The notes: generated from the letters alone by a model not told the origin. Positions 1 through 7,420 are shown, counted from the first letter of the stretch. The stretch is 7,643 nt of DNA from Xanthobacteraceae bacterium (GCA_030043335.1 JASHXX010000064.1:1-7643), one strand, 5' to 3'. Program-made: numbers and translations.

Positions 1-52
1 TCGCCATGATGCTTTTCGGCAACAGTCCAGGGACCGGCCCGGACTGGGCGAA

Positions 53-66
53 TTGATCTCGGTCAA
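53..66 (+). promoter_or_regulatory. FNR/FixK-type operator (anaerobox)
   Basis: The sequence TTGATCTCGGTCAA is a 14-bp near-palindrome that matches the FNR/FixK consensus TTGAT-N4-ATCAA at nine of ten defined positions, including the TTG and CAA cores contacted by this CRP/FNR-family regulator. If it works as a class II site centred at -41.5, transcription on the + strand would start near 101. A weak -10-like CATTTT lies at 88-93, about where it should be. In the opposite direction the equivalent position (around 26-33) is GC-rich and has no -10-like sequence, so + orientation towards the gene at 233 is preferred. The site match is seen directly; oxygen-responsive control is inferred. Confidence 0.55.
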
Positions 67-178
67 TGCGGGATTGAGCAAAGGGAGCATTTTTTTGTTG
101 CTTGTGCTGATCGCGATCCAAGGGTCAATGCAAGCGGGCGGCGCGGTTACCACGGGGGTACCGCGTCGCCTTTTGTGG

Positions 179-193
179 GGGCCCAGGAGGCCC
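179..193 (+). promoter_or_regulatory. Shine-Dalgarno sequence in a small hairpin
   Basis: A perfect AGGAGG (185-190) lies in the leader of the small secreted-protein gene. The flanks GGGCC (179-183) and GGCCC (189-193) are complementary and would form a 5-bp GC stem with a CAGGA loop, pairing the last two G of the Shine-Dalgarno sequence and displaying the rest. The nearest start codons downstream are GTG at 195 and ATG at 201, which open an 11- or 13-codon reading frame, not the 96-codon gene. This may be a translational control element or chance in GC-rich DNA. Only the sequence match and complementarity are seen. Confidence 0.3.
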
Positions 194-200
194 TGTGCCC

Positions 201-236
201 ATGTCGGAAACGCCCGAGCGCCGGAGCCCAGGATGA
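201..236 (+). CDS. Possible leader peptide, 11 codons
   Basis: ATG at 201 opens an 11-codon frame (MSETPERRSPG) that ends at TGA 234-236. The stop overlaps the ATG at 233 of the next gene as ATGA, the typical arrangement for translational coupling. The perfect AGGAGG at 185-190 is 10 nt upstream, a little long but usable; an in-frame GTG at 195 would be too close at 4 nt. The peptide has no run of a single amino acid that would suggest amino-acid attenuation. It may be a short upstream open frame that feeds ribosomes to the secreted-protein gene, or an accident. No homologue can be judged at this length. Confidence 0.22.
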   Translation: MSETPERRSPG

Positions 237-523
237 TGCGCAGGAATTGGCTGATTGGTGCCGTCTCTATTTTTACCATCGGCGTCGCTATGGCCCAGGA
301 CGCACAGGACAATTTGACCGCCGACAATTGGGAGGATGCGGCCAAGCAACTCCGATGCGAAGCGGTGGTGAAGAACAGCGACGGATCGTGGGCGGTGCGC
401 GGCGCACTGGTGGTCAACGGCGAGAAAATCTCGCGCATCACCGGCGAGCCTGCGGCGGAGCTTGCCAAGCGCTGTCCGTCGCCCTGTCCGAAAACCTTGG
501 CGACGAACGGGTCCGGTTGTTAG
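233..523 (+). CDS. Small secreted protein with four cysteines, unknown function
   Basis: This encodes a 96-residue protein I do not recognise. Residues 1-21 look like a Sec signal peptide: positive MMRRN, a hydrophobic stretch (about 6-18), and an A-M-A signal peptidase I site before Q22. The mature part of about 75 residues has cysteines at 42, 81, 85 and 96, including a C-P-S-P-C motif and a C-terminal Cys, so disulfide bonds in the periplasm are plausible. The ATG at 233 is chosen because GGAG (223-226) is 6 nt upstream and the signal peptide starts there. The frame is open back to TTG 53, but that extension would bury the signal peptide. The ATG at 236 is also possible. An FNR/FixK-like box and a possible leader peptide precede it. 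The next gene is convergent, with a 24-nt gap and no clear terminator. Confidence 0.65.
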   Translation: MMRRNWLIGAVSIFTIGVAMAQDAQDNLTADNWEDAAKQLRCEAVVKNSDGSWAVRGALVVNGEKISRITGEPAAELAKRCPSPCPKTLATNGSGC

Positions 524-547
524 TGGTTTTCGTATGGGAGCCGGCGG

Positions 548-1273
548 CTAGATTTCGCGCCTGATCAGCTTTGTACCACCGAGCCGCTTGTGCACGTGCA
601 CCATGAGCGCCATGGCAAAGAGCGGCGTCGCCAGGTTGACGATCGGGATCGAGACGAAGGCAGCGATCAGCAATCCGGCGACATAGACCGTCGCGGCGTT
701 TTGCCGGCGCAGCACCGTCGCCTCCTCCGGCGGCCGGAACCGCATGGCGGCGAGTTCGAAATATTCGCGCCCAAGGAGCCAGGCGGTAGCGAGAAAAAAG
801 ATCACGGCGCCGAAGCCGGCAAAAAGCAGAAAGGGCGCGGCGCAGAGATAGACCATGATGGCGAGCAGTGCCGTCTTGCCGCCTTCGAGCATCGCCCGCG
901 ATAGCGGCAGCGCGATGCCCGGCGGCTCGGCGGGATAGTTTGTCCGTTCGACCTCCGCCGCGATCTCGTCGGCGAAGAAGCTCGCCACAAAGGCGGTCAC
1001 CGCCGGCATCAAGAGGATACTGCCGACAATGATGCCGAGGCTCGCGGCAATCGAGAGGACCCAGGCGACGATGCTCGCCGGCACATGCGCATGCGGCCCG
1101 AGCGTGCTCTCGACCGACGCGCCGCCGCTCCCGACCAGCCACGCGATCAACCGTTCGAGCGCGATGCCGACGGCAACGATCAGCGCCAGCGCGAGCCCGA
1201 TCGATTTCCACAGCACCGCCCGCAAGGGTGGCGAAAACATCTGCGTTAGCGCATTGACAGCGTCGTCGAGCAT
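548..1273 (-). CDS. EI24/CysZ-like (DUF540) multi-pass membrane protein
   Basis: This 241-residue protein matches the EI24 domain family (PF07264), which includes the CysZ sulfate permease and is often labelled a sulfate transporter family protein in rhizobia. Hydrophobic segments lie at about residues 20-45, 66-95, 132-165 and 196-222. Family-like landmarks are the FFADEIAAEVE stretch (about 99-109) after the second segment, the LLGREYFELAAMRFR stretch (about 166-180) after the third, and the VHVHKRL C-terminus. It would sit in the inner membrane; sulfate uptake is only a family-level guess, since no sulfur gene is adjacent. The start at 1273 (MLDDAV) is where conservation begins in relatives as I recall them; ATG at 1300 is an alternative nine codons upstream, and the frame is open to 1378. 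None has a good Shine-Dalgarno sequence. It is divergent from the amine oxidase gene at 1393. Confidence 0.8.
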   Translation of the reverse strand: MLDDAVNALTQMFSPPLRAVLWKSIGLALALIVAVGIALERLIAWLVGSGGASVESTLGPHAHVPASIVAWVLSIAASLGIIVGSILLMPAVTAFVASFFADEIAAEVERTNYPAEPPGIALPLSRAMLEGGKTALLAIMVYLCAAPFLLFAGFGAVIFFLATAWLLGREYFELAAMRFRPPEEATVLRRQNAATVYVAGLLIAAFVSIPIVNLATPLFAMALMVHVHKRLGGTKLIRREI

Positions 1274-1392
1274 GGCCGCAGGCAGAGGTAACGACGCCAT
1301 CTGACGAGCACAAGGTGCGGCTATGCCGTTGCGTTTGCGCGCTGACCGGCGTTCGGGCAATCTGCCCGCCGACCACAAGCATCCCGGAAATC

Positions 1393-2832
1393 ATGCCGCG
1401 AATAAGCCGCCGCTCGTTCCTTGCCGCCTCGGCCGCGCTGGCGACGCGACCGGCGCTCGGCGCCATCGTGCCGTCGCCCGCGCCCGGCATCGACGTCGTA
1501 ATCGTCGGGGCGGGCGCAGCCGGCATCGCCGCGGCGCGCAAAATTGCCGCCGCCGGACGCAAATTCGTGCTTATCGAGGCGGCCGATCATATCGGCGGAC
1601 GCTGCGTGACCGACGTGAGCACGTTCGGCGTGCCCTATGACCGGGGCGCGCATTGGATTCGCGCGCCCGATCTTAATCCCATCACCAAGCTGGCGCCCCG
1701 CCGTGGCATCGAAGTCTACCCGGCACCGGAGAGCCAGAAGGTGCGCATCGGCCGGCGCTACGCGCGCGAGGGCGAACTCGAGGATTTTCTGGCCTTGCGG
1801 GTGCGAGCCAGTCGCGCCATCGCCGAGGCGGCACGCAAGAGCGACGTTCCGTGCGCGCAAGCGCTGCCCAATGACCTCGGCGATTGGCGTCCGGCAGTCG
1901 AATTCGTGCTCGGTCCGTTCGGCTGCGGCAAGGAACTGGCGCAGCTATCCGCGGTCGATTTTGCCAAATCCGCCGAGCGCGACGGCGACGCATTCTGCCG
2001 GCAAGGTTTCGGCACGCTGCTTGCCGCGCAAGCCGAGGGAATTGCGGTCGAGCTGTCGACGCCAGCAACCATCATCGATATGCGGCGCAACGTGGCCGTC
2101 GGGACGCCGAAGGGAACCATCAATGCCCGCGCCGCAATCGTCACCGTATCGACCAACGTGCTGATGTCGGGAAGCATCAAATTCACGCCCGAGCTCGGCA
2201 GCCGGCAGCAGGACGCCCTCGGCAAGCTTTCGCTCGGCAGCTACGACCACATCGCGCTCGAGCTTGTCGGCAATCCGCTCGGTCTCGAGAGCGACGACCT
2301 GGTGTTCGAGAAATCGGCCAATGCCCGAACCGCCGCGATCTTCGCCAATGTCTCCGGTACGTCGCTCGGCCTCATCGAAATCGCCGGCGCCTTCGGCCGC
2401 GATCTCGCGGCACGCGGCGAGGCGGCGATGGTCGATTTCGCCGCCGATTGGCTCGCCGGCCTCTACGGCGCGGAAGTGAAGAAAACAATCAAGCGCTCGC
2501 ACGCCACGCGCTGGAACGAGGCGCCGCTGACGCTCGGCGCCTTCTCCGCCGCGGCGCCGGGCGCGCAGGGCGCGCGCCGTATCCTGATGGAGCCCGTGCA
2601 GAACGCAGTCTGGTTCGCCGGCGAGGCTGCGCATGAGACGCTATGGGGCACGGTCGGCGGCGCGTGGGAATCCGGCGAACGCGCGGCTGACGCGGTGCTG
2701 CGCCGGCTCGGCGGTCAGAAGGAGCCGGCGGCGGAGGCCGAAGCGGCTCCCAAAGGCAAGCCCAAGCGAGACCATGCCCCGCCGCCGATACGGGGCAGAT
2801 ACGAGGCGACGCCGCGCCTCATGCGCGAGTAG
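1393..2832 (+). CDS. Tat-exported FAD-dependent amine oxidase-family protein
   Basis: This 479-residue flavoprotein belongs to the monoamine oxidase/NAD(P)-binding Rossmann family. The N-terminus has a twin-arginine signal, S-R-R-S-F-L (residues 5-10) followed by an Ala-rich hydrophobic stretch ending near A-L-G-A (21-24), so the protein is probably exported folded with its FAD. The dinucleotide-binding motif G-A-G-A-A-G is at 39-44 with E62 at the ribose-binding position, followed by the G-G-R motif (68-70). The C-terminal FAD contact region F-A-G-E (408-411) leads into GTVGGAWESG, typical of the family. The last 40 or so residues are an Ala/Pro/Lys/Arg-rich tail of low complexity. The substrate cannot be told: this family covers amine oxidases, desaturases and amino-acid oxidases. 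ATG 1393 is chosen because the Tat motif starts five residues in and GGAA precedes it; an upstream in-frame start at 1315 would mask the signal. It converges on pheT, leaving 14 nt. Confidence 0.85.
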   Translation: MPRISRRSFLAASAALATRPALGAIVPSPAPGIDVVIVGAGAAGIAAARKIAAAGRKFVLIEAADHIGGRCVTDVSTFGVPYDRGAHWIRAPDLNPITKLAPRRGIEVYPAPESQKVRIGRRYAREGELEDFLALRVRASRAIAEAARKSDVPCAQALPNDLGDWRPAVEFVLGPFGCGKELAQLSAVDFAKSAERDGDAFCRQGFGTLLAAQAEGIAVELSTPATIIDMRRNVAVGTPKGTINARAAIVTVSTNVLMSGSIKFTPELGSRQQDALGKLSLGSYDHIALELVGNPLGLESDDLVFEKSANARTAAIFANVSGTSLGLIEIAGAFGRDLAARGEAAMVDFAADWLAGLYGAEVKKTIKRSHATRWNEAPLTLGAFSAAAPGAQGARRILMEPVQNAVWFAGEAAHETLWGTVGGAWESGERAADAVLRRLGGQKEPAAEAEAAPKGKPKRDHAPPPIRGRYEATPRLMRE

Positions 2833-2846
2833 GCGGTTCGCCGGAG

Positions 2847-5267
2847 CTATGTCCGCAGCACGCCGCCGGTGCGTTTGCCGACCTCGGCGACGATCTTGCC
2901 TGCTAGCGCCTCGATCTCGGCGTCAGTCATGGTTTTCTCGCACGGCTGGATCGTCACCGCGATCGCGATCGACTTTTTGCCCGGCTCGATGCCGGCGCCT
3001 TCGTAGACGTCGAATACGTTGACCCCGGCGATCAGCTTGCGATCGACCGAAGCGGTGGCGCGCACGATGTCTGCGGCCTTCACGTTGCGCTCGACCACGA
3101 AGGCAAAATCGCGCTCGACCGGCTGCAAGGGCGAAAGCTCGAGCGCCGGCTTGGCGCGCGAGGCCTTGGCCTTCGGCTCGGGAATCCGCTCAAGGATCAC
3201 CTCGAAGGCAACGAGCGGACCGTCCGCGTCCAGCGCATCGAGGATGCTCGGGTGGAGCTCGCCGAAATGGCCGAGCACATTCTGTGGGCCGATCTGAATT
3301 ACTCCGCTGCGGCCGGGATGAAACCAGGCCGGCCCGCCGGGCACGATCTGCAGTGCCGAGGGCGGGGCTCCGGCCGCGGCGAGCACCGCAAGCGCGTCGG
3401 CTTTGGCGTCGAAGGCATCGACCTCGCCGTCGCGTTTGGTCCAATGACGGCCGATGCCGGAAGGCTTCGCCAGCGCGCGGCGCACCGCGGCGGCGGCGGT
3501 GAACTGGTCCGCCGGCTGATCGCCGCGAAACACCTGGCCGACCTCAAACAGGCCGGCGTCGGGAAAGCCGCGGTCGGCGTTGTTCTGGGCGGCGGCGACC
3601 AAGCCGGGAATGAGCGAGGGGCGCATGTCGGAGAGATCCGCCGCGATCGGGTTGGCGAGCGCCAGCTCCGGCTTGCCGCCGCCGAACAATTCGGCATGCG
3701 CCTTGGAGACGAACGACCAGGTGACGGCTTCGGTCAGGTTGCGCGCGGCGAGCGCCCGCTTGGCTTTGCGCGTGCGCGCCTGGAGCGGCGTGAGTACCGG
3801 CTTGCGCGGCGTCTCGCCGCGATCGAACGGCGTCGACGGCACGCGGTCGACGCCGAGGATGCGCACCACCTCCTCGACGATATCGGCCTTGCCGTGCACG
3901 TCAGGCCGCCACGACGGCACCGCGATCTTCACCCGCTCGCCCTGCCCGGCGACGAAGAAGCCGAGGCGTTCCAGCAGGCGGCGCATTTCCGGCAGCGGCA
4001 CTGCGATCCCGGCAAGGCGCTTTAGCTCCGACAGCGGGAAATCGATGACGCGCTCGGGCGCATCCGGATTGCCGGCGAGCGTCAGCTCCGACGGCGTGCC
4101 GCCGCACAGATCGAGCACCATGCGCGTCGCCAGCTCAAGACCGGGCAGCATGAAAGCCGGATCGACGCCGCGTTCGAATCGGTAACGCGCGTCGGAATTG
4201 ATGCCGAGCTTGCGGCCGGTGCGGGCGATGTTGATCGGATCCCAGAGCGCCGATTCGATGAGCACATCGGTCGTCGCCGCCGAGCAGCCGGTCTTCTCGC
4301 CGCCCATGATGCCGGAAAGCGATTCGACGCCGTCTGAGTCGGAAATGACGCAGATCGTGTCGTCGAGGGTGTAGGTTTTGCCGTCAAGCGCCGGCAGCGT
4401 CTCGCCGGCGCGGGCGCGCCGCACGGTGAGATTGCCGCGCACCTTGGCGGCATCGAACACGTGCAGCGGCCGACCGCGGTCGTAGGTGATGAAGTTGGTG
4501 ATGTCGACCAGCACGTTGATCGGGCGCAGCCCGATCGCGCTGAGCCGCTTTTGCAGCCAGTCGGGCGACGGACCATTTCTACTGCCGCGCACGAGGCGCA
4601 GCGCGAACGCCGGACAAAGCGAGGGCGTCGCGCCGAAATCGAGCGCCACCTTCACCGGGCAGGGGAATTCGCCCTTCACCGCCTTGATGCTCTGGTCCTT
4701 GAACTTGCCCATGTCGGTGGCGGCGAGATCGCGGGCGATGCCGTGCACGCCGGCGCAATCGGGGCGGTTCGGCGTGAGGTTGATCTCGATGACCGGATCG
4801 TCGAGGCCGGCCCAGTGGGCGAAGTTCGCGCCGACCGGAGCCGCGTCGGGCAGCTCGATGATGCCTTCGTGATTGTCGGAGAGCTTGAGCTCGAACTCGG
4901 ACACGAGCATGCCACGGCTCTCGACGCCGCGGATGGTGCCGACGGCGAGCGTCATGTCCTTGCCGGGGATGAAGGCGCCCGGCGGCACGAACACGCCCTT
5001 CATGCCCGAGCGCGCATTCGGCGCGCCGCAGACGACCTGCACCGGATCGCCGCTGCCGGTATCGACCACGCAGACGCGCAGCCGGTCGGCGTTGGGATGC
5101 GGCTTGGCCTCGACAACACGCGCGATGACGAACGGCGCAAGCAGCTTTGCCTTGTCCTCGATGCGCTCAACTTCGAGACCGATCATCGTGAGCTTGTCAG
5201 CGATCTCGCCGAGCGGGCGGTCGGTGTCGAGATGCTCCTTGAGCCAGCCAAAGGTGAATTTCATCAT
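2847..5267 (-). CDS. pheT: Phenylalanine-tRNA ligase beta subunit
   Basis: PheT is the beta subunit of the cytosolic alpha2-beta2 enzyme that charges tRNA-Phe. The 806-residue length is normal for the bacterial long form. Domains in order: the N-terminal segment beginning [13 protein letters not shown]; the EMAP-like tRNA-binding OB fold at about 40-150, with [10 protein letters not shown] at 57-66; the B3/B4 editing region, whose start [11 protein letters not shown] (161-171) is characteristic; the B5 domain at about 420-500, including PSWRPD; and the C-terminal ferredoxin-fold anticodon-binding domain from about 711 ([11 protein letters not shown]). No frame break is seen. Two ATG codons stand in tandem at 5267 and 5264, and the second gives the usual MKFT start. 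It follows pheS by only 4 nt, so co-translation is likely. The stop is 14 nt from the end of the convergent amine oxidase gene, and no strong terminator lies between them. Confidence 0.97.
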   Translation of the reverse strand: MMKFTFGWLKEHLDTDRPLGEIADKLTMIGLEVERIEDKAKLLAPFVIARVVEAKPHPNADRLRVCVVDTGSGDPVQVVCGAPNARSGMKGVFVPPGAFIPGKDMTLAVGTIRGVESRGMLVSEFELKLSDNHEGIIELPDAAPVGANFAHWAGLDDPVIEINLTPNRPDCAGVHGIARDLAATDMGKFKDQSIKAVKGEFPCPVKVALDFGATPSLCPAFALRLVRGSRNGPSPDWLQKRLSAIGLRPINVLVDITNFITYDRGRPLHVFDAAKVRGNLTVRRARAGETLPALDGKTYTLDDTICVISDSDGVESLSGIMGGEKTGCSAATTDVLIESALWDPINIARTGRKLGINSDARYRFERGVDPAFMLPGLELATRMVLDLCGGTPSELTLAGNPDAPERVIDFPLSELKRLAGIAVPLPEMRRLLERLGFFVAGQGERVKIAVPSWRPDVHGKADIVEEVVRILGVDRVPSTPFDRGETPRKPVLTPLQARTRKAKRALAARNLTEAVTWSFVSKAHAELFGGGKPELALANPIAADLSDMRPSLIPGLVAAAQNNADRGFPDAGLFEVGQVFRGDQPADQFTAAAAVRRALAKPSGIGRHWTKRDGEVDAFDAKADALAVLAAAGAPPSALQIVPGGPAWFHPGRSGVIQIGPQNVLGHFGELHPSILDALDADGPLVAFEVILERIPEPKAKASRAKPALELSPLQPVERDFAFVVERNVKAADIVRATASVDRKLIAGVNVFDVYEGAGIEPGKKSIAIAVTIQPCEKTMTDAEIEALAGKIVAEVGKRTGGVLRT

Positions 5268-5271
5268 GGCA

Positions 5272-6441
5272 TTACGCGCTCAATCCTGCCGCCAGCGTCG
5301 GCCAGTCGAGCGGGCGGAAGCCGTAATGCGAAAGCCAGCGGATGTCGGCCTCGAAGAAGGCGCGCAAATCCGCCATGCCGTATTTGAGCATGGCGATGCG
5401 GTCGATCCCCATGCCCCACGCGAAACCCTGGAATTCGTCGGGATCGATGCCGCAATTGCGCAGCACGTTCGGATGCACCATGCCGCAGCCGAGGATCTCC
5501 ATCCAATCATCGCCGTCGCCGAAGCGCACCTCGCCCTTCTCGCGCCGGCACTGGATGTCGACCTCGAGCGAGGGCTCGGTGAACGGGAAGAACGACGGGC
5601 GGAAGCGCATCTTGACCCGACCGACCTCGAAGAACGCCTTGCAGAATTCCTCCAGGATCCATTTCAGGTGACCGAGATGGGAGCCCTTGTCGACGACCAG
5701 GCCCTCGACCTGATGGAACATCGGCGTGTGGGTCTGGTCGCTGTCGCTGCGATAGGTGCGGCCCGGACAAATGATCCGGATCGGCGGCTTTTGACTCAGC
5801 ATGGTGCGCACCTGCACTGGCGAGGTGTGGGTCCGCAGCAGGAGCCGCGAGCCGTCCGGCTTCGGATTGAAGAAGAAGGTGTCCTGCATGTCGCGCGCCG
5901 GATGGTCTTCCGGGAAATTGAGCTTGGTGAAGTTGTAATCGTCGGTTTCGATATCCGGCCCCTCGGCGACGGAAAATCCCATGTCGGCGAAGATGGTCGT
6001 CACCTCGTCGAACACCTGGGTGATCGGATGCACGCGGCCGATCTCGAACGGCGCCTCGCGCACTGGCAGCGTGACGTCGACGCTTTCACTGTTGAGCCGC
6101 GCCTCGAGCCCGGAAGCCTGAAGCTTCTTTTGCGCAGCGCCGATCGGAGCTTCGATTGCCGCGACTAATTCTTTGCGTTGCTCGCCGACTGCAGGTCGGA
6201 TTTTGGGCGGCAGATTTCCTAAATCAGCAAAGCCGGTGGTAATAACGCCGTGCTTGCCGAGCAGCTTTACGCGCGCATTTTCATATTCCGCCGTGGTAGC
6301 GACCTGAGAAATGTAACTTTGAATGGCAGACGTAGTACCCGTCGTGGAGAGATTGAATGACGCAGGATCGGCTTTGATCTCAATAATTTCTTTGCTGAGA
6401 ATGATCAGAAGATCATCGAACGATTTTGGAGCGTTGGCCAT
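5272..6441 (-). CDS. pheS: Phenylalanine-tRNA ligase alpha subunit, with unusual N-terminus
   Basis: PheS is the catalytic subunit of phenylalanyl-tRNA synthetase. From about residue 110 to the end at 389 it is a textbook class II catalytic core: [11 protein letters not shown] (161-171), the RTHTSPVQ stretch (203-210), motif 2 region [14 protein letters not shown] (227-240), [11 protein letters not shown] (280-290) and motif 3 [10 protein letters not shown] (343-352). Residues 1-108, which should form the tRNA-binding coiled coil, are poorly conserved apart from the [10 protein letters not shown] stretch (56-65) and place that stretch about 30 residues later than usual, making the protein about 30 residues longer than the common 350-360. 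The coding DNA there is AT-rich and contains TTA codons. ATG 6441 is chosen because GGAG lies 8 nt upstream; a GTG at 6450 would overlap the DinB stop as GTGA. pheT follows after 4 nt. Confidence 0.96.
   Translation of the reverse strand: MANAPKSFDDLLIILSKEIIEIKADPASFNLSTTGTTSAIQSYISQVATTAEYENARVKLLGKHGVITTGFADLGNLPPKIRPAVGEQRKELVAAIEAPIGAAQKKLQASGLEARLNSESVDVTLPVREAPFEIGRVHPITQVFDEVTTIFADMGFSVAEGPDIETDDYNFTKLNFPEDHPARDMQDTFFFNPKPDGSRLLLRTHTSPVQVRTMLSQKPPIRIICPGRTYRSDSDQTHTPMFHQVEGLVVDKGSHLGHLKWILEEFCKAFFEVGRVKMRFRPSFFPFTEPSLEVDIQCRREKGEVRFGDGDDWMEILGCGMVHPNVLRNCGIDPDEFQGFAWGMGIDRIAMLKYGMADLRAFFEADIRWLSHYGFRPLDWPTLAAGLSA
6120..6441 (-). other. AT-rich segment coding for the PheS N-terminal domain
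   Basis: By direct count, 6301-6420 is 51/120 GC (about 43%) and 6121-6300 is 99/180 (55%). The 60 bases on the catalytic side (6061-6120) are 67% GC, and those in the DinB gene (6481-6540) are 70%. Codons here include two TTA Leu and many A/T-ending codons (ATT, AAA, GAA, ACT), unlike the neighbours. The dip ends near the junction with the conserved catalytic part of PheS. Replacement of the N-terminal domain by recombination, or an old insertion that drifted, would both fit. The composition is seen; the history is inferred. Confidence 0.6.
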
Positions 6442-6446
6442 CAGAG

Positions 6447-6947
6447 TCACTCCGGCATGAATGGCAGGTCAGTGTCGGACGGCTTGCCGCCGGCCTGCGT
6501 GAGCAGGCAATGCACCTGGCCGCGATGATGGGTCTGGTGGTTGAACAAGTGAGTGATCAGCACCCAGCGCGGCTTCGTCACCTCGCGTTTGGCCGCGCCC
6601 GAGTAGTAGGAGTGATCGGCAGCAAGCCATGCGGGCTCGATGCGGTCGGCCCAATCCAGGATCGTTCCGTCGAACGCGGCCCGCTCCGCCTTCAGATTCT
6701 CCCAGTCGGGATAGAGCGCAACCGATTCCGGTATGCCGCCCGGCGGCCGCGGCACGTCGGTGAAGCGGCTCATCCAGATGCGGTCAGCCCAGAGCAAATG
6801 GCTCAGCGTCTTGTGGATCGAGCCAAAGAAAGCGCCGCGCTCCTGCCGCCGCGCTGCGTCGGAGAGCCGGTCGGCAACGCCGTAGAGGTTTTCGTTCTGC
6901 CAGCGATTGTAGCGCGCCATGCGCTGAACATAAGCACGATCAATCAT
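6447..6947 (-). CDS. DinB-family protein
   Basis: This 166-residue protein is of the DinB/YfiT four-helix-bundle fold (PF05163 type), a large family of metal-binding proteins that includes thiol-dependent transferases; despite its name, it is unrelated to DNA polymerase IV. The expected three-histidine metal site is visible: H50 within [13 protein letters not shown], and H137 with H141 in NHQTHHRGQ. The N-terminus YNRWQN (13-18) and the LPFMPE end are also usual. The substrate is unknown. The gene starts 23 nt after rplT and ends 5 nt before the pheS ATG, so it is embedded in the ribosomal protein/synthetase operon and should be co-transcribed. Its own start (ATG 6947) has no clear Shine-Dalgarno sequence, in contrast to rpmI and rplT, so lower translation is likely. 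Its GC content resembles that of the rest of the window, so it is not an obvious recent arrival. Confidence 0.9.
   Translation of the reverse strand: MIDRAYVQRMARYNRWQNENLYGVADRLSDAARRQERGAFFGSIHKTLSHLLWADRIWMSRFTDVPRPPGGIPESVALYPDWENLKAERAAFDGTILDWADRIEPAWLAADHSYYSGAAKREVTKPRWVLITHLFNHQTHHRGQVHCLLTQAGGKPSDTDLPFMPE
6450..6453 (-). promoter_or_regulatory. pheS ribosome binding site overlapping the DinB stop
   Basis: Read on the minus strand, GGAG (6453-6450) is followed 8 nt later by the pheS ATG at 6441. The DinB stop TGA (6449-6447) starts immediately after the GGAG. Ribosomes ending the DinB gene therefore stop on the pheS ribosome binding site, which predicts coupling of pheS to DinB translation. 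The site decides for ATG 6441 over the GTG at 6450. Confidence 0.6.
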
Positions 6948-6970
6948 GGGCGCCGCCGATCATGACACCG

Positions 6971-7330
6971 TCACACCGCGAGCGCCGACTTGGCCTGGCC
7001 GACGATCGCCTCGAACGCCGCCGGCTCGCGGATGGCGAGGTCGGAGAGCACCTTGCGGTCGACCACGACGCCGGCCTTGCTCAAGCCGGCGATGAAGCGG
7101 CTGTAGTTGAGCCCGAACGGCCGCACCGCCGCATTGAGGCGCTGGATCCACAAGGCACGGAAGGTGCGCTTACGCCGCTTGCGGTCGCGGTAGGCGTATT
7201 GGTTCGCCTTTTCCACCGCCTGCTTGGCGACGCGGATGGTGTTCTTGCGTCTGCCGTAATAGCCCTTGGCGGCCTTGAGCACTTTCTTGTGCTTGGCATG
7301 GGTGGTAACGCCGCGCTTGACGCGTGCCAT
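6971..7330 (-). CDS. rplT: 50S ribosomal protein L20
   Basis: L20 binds 23S rRNA early in assembly of the large subunit. The 119-residue length is normal. The basic N-terminal arm ([19 protein letters not shown], then GYYGRRKN at about 23-30) and the globular C-terminal part ([21 protein letters not shown], then [12 protein letters not shown]) are both canonical. The start at 7330 is supported by AAGGAG (7343-7338) 7 nt upstream. It follows rpmI by 100 nt, a spacer partly filled by palindromic repeats. In other bacteria L20 represses its own operon by binding the leader mRNA; the leader upstream of rpmI lies outside this window, so this cannot be checked here. Confidence 0.98.
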   Translation of the reverse strand: MARVKRGVTTHAKHKKVLKAAKGYYGRRKNTIRVAKQAVEKANQYAYRDRKRRKRTFRALWIQRLNAAVRPFGLNYSRFIAGLSKAGVVVDRKVLSDLAIREPAAFEAIVGQAKSALAV

Positions 7331-7362
7331 GACTGTTCTCCTTAGATTGGGTTCCTTCGCTC

Positions 7363-7420
7363 ATTCCCGCAAGCGGGAATCCAGAATGCTGCTCCGGGTC
7401 CCCGCTTGCGTGGGGAGAGC
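7363..7420 (-). repeat. Two-hairpin interspersed palindromic repeat
   Basis: The rpmI-rplT spacer holds two inverted repeats. One (7363-7380) is ATTCCCGCTTGCGGGAAT on the transcribed strand, an 8-bp perfect stem. The other (7391-7420) pairs GCTC with GAGC and TCCCC with GGGGA, with a 4-nt bulge. The phrases CATTCCCGC, GGGAATCCAG and GGGTCCCCGC are, from memory, hallmarks of a small repeat scattered in intergenic regions of Bradyrhizobium and Rhodopseudomonas. No U-tract follows either hairpin, so they are not intrinsic terminators. They may affect mRNA processing or stability between L35 and L20. Confidence 0.6.

Noticed and set aside
3..56. Frame ending AMMLFGNSPGTGPDWAN then TGA, possible tail of an upstream + strand gene
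   Set aside because: Only 17 codons are visible, with no recognisable motif, and the stop falls inside the FNR-like box. It could be real but cannot be supported from this window.
109..118. Perfect palindrome GATCGCGATC in the leader
   Set aside because: Ten bases of this composition occur often by chance in GC-rich DNA, and it fits no operator I know. Its placement near the presumed start site is noted only.
1254..1282. TTGACA at 1254-1259 as a -35 box for the amine oxidase gene
   Set aside because: There is no acceptable -10 hexamer at 16-18 bp spacing, and the site lies within the start of the EI24 coding region. No clear promoter was found in the divergent spacer.
438..1562. 374-codon minus-strand frame covering the EI24 gene
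   Set aside because: Its translation is Arg/Ala/Cys-rich and has no membrane pattern, while the overlapping frame gives a clear EI24-family membrane protein. It would also run through the divergent gene start.
2832..2842. GGCG-GTT-CGCC inverted repeat between the amine oxidase and pheT stops, as a shared terminator
   Set aside because: The stem has only 4 bp, there is no T-run on either strand, and the gap is 14 nt. It is too weak to call.
4461..6168. Long + strand open frames (308 and 431 codons) opposite pheT and pheS
   Set aside because: They lie antisense to two highly conserved synthetase genes, have Arg/His/Ala-rich translations without domains, and are the usual GC-rich shadow frames.
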